Shown here: positions 57,786 through 64,000 of the stretch, one piece after another | How the letters are laid out: each line of letters begins with the position of its first letter | Position numbering within the stretch: the stretch's first letter is position 1 | Assembly: GCA_013115135.1 (NCBI GenBank) | Contig: JABANP010000140.1 | Coordinates: forward strand, 1-64,000 | DNA: 64,000 nucleotides | Direction of reading: 5' to 3' | From: Perkinsus olseni | Lineage: Eukaryota > Perkinsozoa > Perkinsida > Perkinsidae | The notes under the pieces: generated by a model | Database searches by the model: none | What the model was told of the DNA's origin: nothing | Seen by the model: the letters and a program-made list of their open reading frames with translations, nothing else | Program-made: the position numbers and the translations under genes

Positions 57786-58673
57786 TTACACGTTAGTCGA
57801 GGTGAGAGGCGCAGAGGTACTTCTGCGAACTCTATCCGTTTCATTGAAAAGCATGAAGGCCTTCTCGTTGAATTTGAGGAAGACAGCGTATTCACCAGGC
57901 CAGCCGCTAGACCCGAACTTGAAGAAGAAGGCCTCTCCCGGTGGCTCTTTCCAAAGATCCGAAATGGTTTCTGGTATAGATTCACCAACCGCGATCTTTC
58001 GGTCCCGAGAGAAACTGCTGAGCGGTGCTTCGGGCACCCTCCACCTCCTCCTTGGGTCTATCATTTCGAATGTCGAAAGCACACGACGCTTGACGAGGTC
58101 CGAGTCATCATTGGAAGATTTGGAATCAAGCCAGAATTTTGCTCTCCATTCGACAGGCTCATCGTTGGCGAAACATCCAGCCAAGTCGTATTTTCGGCCA
58201 ACTCGGTTGAGTGGCACTCGACTGATCCGCTCCATTTTTAGTTTCTGAAAGTGCTGCTGTTCATAGGCCTCACCGCCCTCAAGTGGCATATCCACCAAAT
58301 AGCCATTTGGTCCCCTGTTGTAATCTACGCCACCGGCTTCTCGGAGCCAATCGATACCGCATGTATTATCGGCCCTCATGTATGGTTTACCATCCTTGAG
58401 GTCTGGATGAACGATACAAGAGCTACTCACGTATCTTTCCAGACCGTCCTCACCAGTCTTTACGGTATGTTCAGAATAGATGCTCGGGAGCCACTTAGGC
58501 TCTCCGAGATCAAACAGACCGCGGCTCTTGGACACAATGCAAGAGATTGGCACTGTGGAGTTATCGGGAATATGGCACGCATAGTCGATCTTGGTGGCAG
58601 CGGCACTCTGAAGCATGAGAGCTCCGAGAACAGCAGCCGCAGTGGCAGAGGATGGGGCGGCTGTTGATCTCAT
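57786..58673 (-). CDS. Secreted protein of 295 aa, paralogue 1
   Basis: Minus strand, single exon, ATG at 58671-58673. A signal peptide (AVLGALMLQSAAAT) precedes KIDYACHIPDNSTVPISC. The mature protein has five cysteines, NxS/T sites (DNSTV, FNETD), a GEAYEQQHFQKLKMERI helix near residue 133, and a C-terminal GEAFFFKFGSSGWPGEYAVF segment that looks like beta strands. No transmembrane helix follows the signal peptide, so secretion or storage in a vesicle is likely. Closest relative is the gene at 60454-61328. I recognise no family. Intact, with upstream flank also duplicated. Confidence 0.82.
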   Translation of the reverse strand: MRSTAAPSSATAAAVLGALMLQSAAATKIDYACHIPDNSTVPISCIVSKSRGLFDLGEPKWLPSIYSEHTVKTGEDGLERYVSSSCIVHPDLKDGKPYMRADNTCGIDWLREAGGVDYNRGPNGYLVDMPLEGGEAYEQQHFQKLKMERISRVPLNRVGRKYDLAGCFANDEPVEWRAKFWLDSKSSNDDSDLVKRRVLSTFEMIDPRRRWRVPEAPLSSFSRDRKIAVGESIPETISDLWKEPPGEAFFFKFGSSGWPGEYAVFLKFNEKAFMLFNETDRVRRSTSAPLTSTNV

Positions 58674-59659
58674 GTCAAGAGATATGGTTAGGGCTGAGGG
58701 TACGCATCGAAACGGAACGCCGACTTTGGGGTAGAACCCTCGATCAGTCTACACTCGATAATAGTGGATAACCGCGTTCATTATGAGCTGGCATCGGCTG
58801 AGCGGCGGACAGTTGTACAGGGTCTAAACGGATGTGCGAGACCGTGAATGCGGAAAGGGAACTTCAAGGACCTTGGTCCAAGGTGAAGAATGGAGGACGG
58901 CAATCGGTTATGCAGGTTAACAAAGCAGACGGAAACTTGAGAGAAGCGCGGGTAAACGTTTCTCGAGCGCATTAATGCGCTCGGCGAAGCAATCGATTCG
59001 TTCGCCCCCTCGACTCCCCCATATGACGTAGCCATCGAAATAGAAGTGTAGGGGGAAGAGAAGAGAAGTCCCCAACCTGCAATGTAGGCTTGGCCGTGTG
59101 TGATTATTCGAGCTGAGCTAATGACACCTCTGTTGCACGAGGTTCGCCAAGGAATACCTCGGCACTGATGCACAAGGCTCGCCAAGGAATACCTCGGCAG
59201 TGCCGGGTCGGCACTGATGCTCGCCTGGTCTCACTCGCACGGACAGGATATATTTCCCTCGTCGACGTTGGGCAAGAACGAAGTCATTTGGGGTTCCGAG
59301 AATTCAAGTCGAGCTGACTTGGAGATTTGAACCCTCGCTGTCAACATTCGTGCATAAAGCGCGTATTCTGGGTTGAAAAACATTCTTCCCTCGACGCATG
59401 AGAAGCATCCAGAGGTAGTTCTAGAGCGTGTCTAACCTTTTGCTCACCAGCTAATGATGCAGAGTATCAACAGCGTCGTACAGTGCCATGGGATTGCTAT
59501 GATACTCTACAACGCTGATAGACTGCTCACGTAGAGTTCGCCTACGTGCAGAGAGCAGCTCTCTGAGAGCTCGAAGTGCCTTGACACCGTGGGTAGCGCG
59601 AGAGGCTGAAAACGGTATCCGGACATGTCAGAGTACCGGGATCCTACGGGAAGGGCCGC

Positions 59660-59857
59660 CTATTTCACCCTGTAGCGGTGGACAACATAACAACGAGATG
59701 TCACTTCTACACCAACAGCATCAAAGTAGCGAGCGATAACATGCATGCTGTTTCGGTCACGATGGAGGTGTCCTGTCTCGAGTGATGACGGTGGTGTGGT
59801 ATTAATGACGTTTTTTACGGAAGACCCCCTCGTAGCTGAAAAGAAGGGATTGAGCAT
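59660..59857 (-). CDS. Small conserved minus-strand frame, unit 2
   Basis: Counterpart of 57335-57532 with the same 65-codon length and shared INTTPP.SLET core; see that entry. Roughly 60% of residues match by eye. Status as a gene is uncertain. Confidence 0.3.
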   Translation of the reverse strand: MLNPFFSATRGSSVKNVINTTPPSSLETGHLHRDRNSMHVIARYFDAVGVEVTSRCYVVHRYRVK

Positions 59858-60305
59858 GAGACCCCCTCATCGCCAGGGCCATCGCGGTACCTCTGTTGGG
59901 GCTCGTTATAATCTAACAGTAATGAGGTCTCTTCGGATGATGCTTCCCTGAGAAAAGGACAACGTGTGTGTGAGTTTAAAGTCCAACGCCGACAGTACGG
60001 CTAAGTTGGACTAGCACCGCTGTGGGGGCGATGCACGACCACGGAACACTAGCGCTTCCCACAGTGTGTCCACCACAAGCATCGGCTCCGAGACTTGAAA
60101 AGTGCACACCCAGTTTAGACTCCCTTTTACCGAAAGCTGACAATCTTAGTCAATCTAATGTCATCCCCTCCTATTACGCATCTGTCGTACTTAAGGTAAT
60201 CTGTAAGGTTAGCCTTTCACAGAAATTTGCCATAGCAGTACATCGGTTCACGCAGACAACGTATCGAGGCAGGACAACATTTCCTCTCATACGATTCGAA
60301 ATGAG

Positions 60306-60326
60306 ACACTGTCTCAGAGACAGTGT
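60306..60326. other. Perfect 10-bp palindrome
   Basis: ACACTGTCTC and GAGACAGTGT flank a single A; all 10 pairs match. Non-coding, about 130 nt left of the secreted paralogue 2 stop codon. It may be a hairpin in the 3' flank of that gene or a binding site for a dimeric protein. Confidence 0.8.
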
Positions 60327-60453
60327 AGCGCAAGGGGAGGAATCGATGTTCGCTATAGCCCTAGCAGAGCTGGCGGGAAGGCATGTGGGGCAAGCGGTTT
60401 CCTATTCAGTCTTGATTGACCCATTCGAAACGAACCCCAGATGGGTCTCGACT

Positions 60454-61328
60454 TTACTCAGGAGATGGGATGGAAGCTGTAGTTTGTCCTGTGGTCGCTT
60501 GCTTGTCGAAGAGTATATACACGTTGGCGTTGAAGGCGAGGAACATTGCGTAGATGCCCGGCCTGATACTGGTTCCAAGTTTGAACAGGAAAGCCTGGCC
60601 CCAACCCGACGTAGACTCGTGGACTTCGATCTTCGCGCCCATGGTGGATCTGCTGCTCACTTCCTTCTTTACCCAATGAAAATAATCGTCATCGTCATCA
60701 TCGTCATCCTCCATCACCGTCTTGTAGAATGTCGTATACAAAGAGCGCTTCCCCGTTATTAAGTTCTTAGGGCCCGTTTTAATGTAAGCATTCCATTCGG
60801 TACCCTTATCATTGGTGAAAACTGCTACTGTGTCATTCCGCTCACCAACTCTACGGAATGGCACGTCGCCCAGAGACAGCATCTCCAGTTTCTGAAAATG
60901 CCGCTGTTCATAAGCCTCACCTCCATCTACTGGTCTAGACGTAGAATACCCATGTGGCCCACTGGTGTAGTTCATGTAACCCTCTCCTGTAAGCCAAGGG
61001 AAGTAGCACCTCTCAGCCCCTTTCATATATGACTGCCCATCGTTCATGTACGCATTAACAGTACAAGTGTCACTAACATACTCTTCCGTCCCGTCTTGCC
61101 CCAAGTTTTTACAGTATGTTGGGAGTAGAGAACAGGAACCAACTCGGACTTTCCGAGATGGAACACACCATGTTTCTTGACGGCGGACACAATGCAAGAT
61201 ATTGGTACTGTGGAGTCATCGGGAAAATGACACGCATAGTCAACCTTGGTGGCAGCGGCACTCTGAAGCATGAGAGCTCCGACAACAGCAGTCGCAGTGG
61301 CAGAGGATGGGGCGGCTGTTGATCTCAT
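60454..61328 (-). CDS. Secreted protein, paralogue 2, frame broken once
   Basis: Minus strand, ATG at 61326-61328. The signal peptide (AVVGALMLQSAAAT) and the first 70 residues match paralogue 1 closely. The frame then runs off; the family sequence continues in another frame from GQDGTEEYVSDTC to the stop at 60454. The break is at the run of five T at 61106-61110 (A in the gene); six would restore HTVK followed by the rest. Beyond it are GEAYEQRHFQKLEM, an eight-Asp run (EDDDDDDDDY, about 60700) absent from paralogue 1, and GQAFLFKLGTSIRPGIYAMF. Either an assembly error or a real pseudogene; the conserved downstream sequence favours error. Confidence 0.78.
61106..61110. other. Homopolymer frameshift in secreted paralogue 2
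   Basis: A five-base run where six are needed to keep the frame aligned with paralogue 1. Confidence 0.7.
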
Positions 61329-62855
61329 GCCAAGAGAGTTGGTTAGAGCTGAGGGTACGCATTGACATGGGACACCACTTGCGGAGTAAGAGTCTAAAGT
61401 TCTATCTGACTACAGACGATAATCGTGAATAACCACGTTCATCGTGAGGTAGCATCGGCGGAGCGACGGAGAGGTAACAGAGGTTTAAACGCAAGTCAGT
61501 CCGTTGATGCGAGAGGGGACTCCCAGGACCTAGGACCAAGGCGAAGAATGGGCGAGGAAAATCGTTCGTCAGGCTAACAGCACAGACGGAAACTCGAAGT
61601 GCGGGAAAGTTTTCTTCGAGCGCAATATTGCGCTCGGCGGGGAAATAGATTCGCTCGACGCCTCTCCCATATGATGTACCTATCAAAATGTAAGCATGGA
61701 TGGAAGGGGGGAAAGGCGCCAACCTATAATGCATAGAGTTACTGAGACCGGGCGTCAGTAGAATGGTCGTATTACCGCCAACCCAGTAGCTGAGAAGTCC
61801 TCTCCCTCCAATGCAGCCGAAGGCACGACGCTCAGTGATTCACAGACGAGCTTCCGAGCTAGAAATACCTCGGCCCTGCTGCTCATGGTGCGCCTGCTAT
61901 ACGGACAGGGGATATTTCCCTCGTCGACGTAGTCGTAGTTGGGAAGACGAGATCGTTTGAGGTTCCCAGGATCCAGGTCGAGCTCACATGGAGGCTTGAC
62001 ACACTAGCCATCGATATTATATTGTACAATAACCATGAATTGAGCTGAAAGATATTCTCTCTCCGACGGATTGATTCGAAGTTAGTTCCAAACTGTGGAA
62101 CTCCTGGAACTCACCGAGAACAATGACTTTCGGAATCTGGAGCATCCACAGCCATTGTTCTCGCCGACTGATCTATGGTGACTTGGGTATATATCGCTAA
62201 ACCTCAGCATTGAATGTAGCGACCTTTAGCGAATCTTCTCGCTAGTTTGTACGACACAGAGCAGCAGTCGTGGTAGCTGTAGAGCTCCTGTTCAGGTCAC
62301 GTGGCTTCATCCATATCTTCAACTTCTCATGTACCAGCACTGATAAGTTAGATGAGCCGGAGATCTCCATGCAAGACATCAAGATCGTCGCTTTCGATGC
62401 AGCTCAAGACCGCGCCTACTGCGCGACCCAATACTAATTGTCCGATTTGTCTTGTGTCACATAGGGCTCGTAGACTACACACAGCCCGTAAATTTATCGC
62501 AAAATTCTCCTCTAATTGATGCACTCTCCGCTCGTCGTGATTATCATTCATGTTTGAGTAACTTAACAGATTTTATCACTTGTGAACTGGGTAGGATTTG
62601 TGTTGTGCCGTTGACGAGAGTCGAGGCTAGACGGATACGATCCCACCGGACTGCTCGGCTAAGTCACGCTATGGAAGCTGCGGAAAGCAGTGAACTTGGT
62701 GGTTTCGTGCGGTCAAGACACGGGGGTACGATTCGCGGTGGGGGCTTTTTTCATGTAATTTATTTTTCGAGCTTCGCTCCGCCGTCAACGAAGGGTTTAG
62801 CTGTGAGAGTCCTCTACCAAAACTGGGTCGCAGTTTTTACTAACCTAATAACACA
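61329..62855. other. Intergenic region before hexokinase
   Basis: The left 660 bp matches the upstream flank of secreted paralogue 1 (58674-59300). The rest has no repeat or recognisable gene; a plus-strand frame at 62452-62937 overlaps the hexokinase start out of frame and is not supported. The hexokinase promoter should be within the last few hundred bases, where A/T content rises. Confidence 0.5.
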
Positions 62856-64000
62856 ATGGTTTCTACCACGCTTCCCAGCGACATCTCCGATCGTTTGGCG
62901 GAAGCCGTCGGCAAGTTCGAGACTCCCAGAGAGGTGATGATTAAGGTGAAGGACGACTTCCTGGAGGAGATGAAGCTCGGTTGGGAGGCCGGTCAGGGTG
63001 CTGGTGCCCCTTCTGAGGCATCCAGCGTTAAGATGCTTACTTCTCATATTAATGTGCTCCCTCGTGGTCACGAGACTGGCATCTACTACGCCCTCGATCT
63101 TGGTGGAACTAATCTCCGTGTTCTTCGTGTCGTGCTTAGCTCCGACAAGAAACCCGAGATTGCCGAGAACAGGAAGCCCATCCCGCACGAGGTTATGAAT
63201 GGCACCGCTGAGGATCTCTTCGGCTTCATCGCCGCTACCGCCAAGGAGCTTACTGATAAGTTCCATGATGATGATCTCATGCCCGCTGGTTTCACTTTCT
63301 CTTTCCCTATGAGCCAGTCTGCCATTAACCATGGTAAATTGATCGAGTGGACTAAGGGCTTCTCCGCCACCGGTGTTGTCGGTGAGGACCCTGCTGAGTT
63401 GCTCAACAATGCCTTCAAGGAGCAAGACGTTCCGATTTATGTTGCTGCTTTGTGTAACGATACCGTCGGAACTCTTATGACTTGCTCTTATGAGTTCGAG
63501 GGCTGTGGTACTTGCAGAGTTGGTATGATCATTGGTACTGGTACCAATGCCGCCTACTCCGATCCTACTCTCGGCAACTTGGTCGTCAACACTGAGTGGG
63601 GTGGATATAGCTTCAGGAACGTCCCCTCCGTCCTCAACTGCTACGATGAGGCTGTAGACAGGTCTTCCCCTAACAAGGGCAAGCAGTACTTCGAGAAGAC
63701 GATCTCCGGTATGTACTTGGGCGAGTTGACCCGTTTGGCCACCCTTGATGTTCTCAAGGGTTACTCTGCTCACTTGCCTGATTTCCTCAACGAGTCTGGC
63801 CTTGACACCAAGTACGTGTGCGCCGCTTTGGAAGGCGAGAATCTCGGCTGCGATGACGAGGTTATTATGACTGTTTTCCGTGGTATTGGTGAAGCCGTTC
63901 TCGAGCGTAGTGCTCGCCTTTGCGCCTCCGCTCTTTCGGCTGTTGCTCAGAAGTGCAACATCATGGATAGCGAGAAGCGTCACATGCGCGAGGTTTGCAT
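62856..64000 (+). CDS. Hexokinase (5' part, cut by the window end)
   Basis: Plus strand, ATG at 62856-62858, open to the window end with no stop (381 codons). Motifs in order: YYALDLGGTNLRV (about residue 77, ATP phosphate site), FTFSFPMSQ (about 145, sugar-binding region), CNDTVGTLM (about 200), GMIIGTGTNAAY (about 222), NTEWGGYS (about 245), KQYFEKTISGMYLGEL (about 275). These are the eukaryotic hexokinase landmarks, including the catalytic Asp in NDTVGT. Reaction: glucose + ATP to glucose-6-phosphate + ADP, the entry to glycolysis, in the cytosol. Unlike its neighbours it has no intron in 1145 nt, and codons are strongly biased (GGT, GCC, CTC, AAG and similar), as for a highly expressed gene. 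About 90-100 residues of C-terminus are missing. Confidence 0.96.
   Translation, partial: MVSTTLPSDISDRLAEAVGKFETPREVMIKVKDDFLEEMKLGWEAGQGAGAPSEASSVKMLTSHINVLPRGHETGIYYALDLGGTNLRVLRVVLSSDKKPEIAENRKPIPHEVMNGTAEDLFGFIAATAKELTDKFHDDDLMPAGFTFSFPMSQSAINHGKLIEWTKGFSATGVVGEDPAELLNNAFKEQDVPIYVAALCNDTVGTLMTCSYEFEGCGTCRVGMIIGTGTNAAYSDPTLGNLVVNTEWGGYSFRNVPSVLNCYDEAVDRSSPNKGKQYFEKTISGMYLGELTRLATLDVLKGYSAHLPDFLNESGLDTKYVCAALEGENLGCDDEVIMTVFRGIGEAVLERSARLCASALSAVAQKCNIMDSEKRHMREVC

Larger units (their letters stand above)
57200..59600. repeat. Tandem duplication around secreted-protein genes, unit 1
   Basis: It holds a left segment (57330-57650), the secreted-protein gene at 57786-58673 and its upstream flank (58674-59300). 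Each part has a counterpart in order in unit 2 (about 59650-59960, 60454-61328, 61329-61990). Shared anchors include CACCCTGTA.C.GTGG, AAGGGATTGA.CAT and GAAAAGGACAAC-like sequence. Overall identity is moderate, with indels, so the duplication is old. Confidence 0.75.
58674..60453. other. Spacer of the second tandem duplication
   Basis: Contains the upstream flank of paralogue 1 (to about 59300), a short direct repeat (unit about 35 bp, 59142-59200, core CGCCAAGGAATACCTCGG), two small inverted repeats at about 59530-59575, and the left segment of unit 2 (59650-59960). A perfect palindrome lies at 60306-60326. No confident gene, apart from the small frame listed separately. Confidence 0.5.

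Noticed and set aside
62814..63983. 389-codon open frame on the minus strand
   Set aside because: It is exactly antisense to hexokinase, whose codon bias keeps the opposite frame open; it has no domain and hexokinase motifs are unambiguous.

Overview
The window reads as nuclear DNA of a protist, most likely a perkinsid-type alveolate (Perkinsus or a close relative). This is inference. It rests on spliceosomal introns almost all 42-53 nt long (GT..AG) that interrupt genes every 70-300 nt, clear eukaryotic housekeeping genes (Rad6-type E2, RLP24, NOP14, nucleoredoxin, CLC exchangers, hexokinase), no operons, and many small secreted or coiled-coil families I cannot match to anything known. A species cannot be named from the sequence alone.

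Layout. 1-18.6 kb is a tandemly duplicated block: a non-coding segment, a small cysteine-rich secreted protein gene (minus strand) and a repeat-containing coiled-coil gene (minus strand). A decayed copy lies at about 1-2 kb, one copy at 2.7-12.4 kb and one at 13.3-18.6 kb. The middle copy is split by a complete, young LTR retrotransposon (4879-10374; 220-bp LTRs with 2 differences; 5-bp target duplication) with Ty3/gypsy domain order. A third cysteine-rich paralogue lies inverted at 19.7-20.1 kb. 21.6-26.8 kb holds two tandem CLC-type Cl-/H+ exchanger genes (minus). 27.3-30.8 kb holds two tandem creatine-kinase-like genes (plus) that keep the fold motifs but lack catalytic residues. 32.1-32.5 kb is a small secreted protein. 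33.2-40.7 kb is a many-exon giant coiled-coil gene (minus). 41.1-41.8 kb is nucleoredoxin (minus) and 42.3-43.7 kb an unknown gene. 45.4-46.0 kb is a Rad6/UBE2A-like E2 (minus), divergent from RLP24 (46.5-47.2 kb, plus), which is followed by NOP14 (47.4-51.6 kb, plus). 51.8-55.3 kb is an unknown Ser/Pro/Glu-rich protein with a zinc-ribbon-like motif. 57.2-62.0 kb is a second tandem duplication, carrying two paralogous secreted-protein genes (minus). 62.86 kb to the end is the 5' part of an intronless hexokinase gene.

How the genes relate. RLP24 and NOP14 both act in ribosome assembly and sit head to tail. The E2 shares a 438-bp divergent intergenic region with RLP24. The CLC, creatine-kinase-like, cysteine-rich and 295-residue secreted families all occur as adjacent paralogues, so local tandem duplication is the main force shaping this locus.

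Caution. At least five otherwise well-conserved genes are each broken by a one-base indel at a homopolymer. I read this as probably residual assembly error, but true pseudogenes are possible. Exon boundaries were deduced by eye from reading frame, splice dinucleotides and family similarity.
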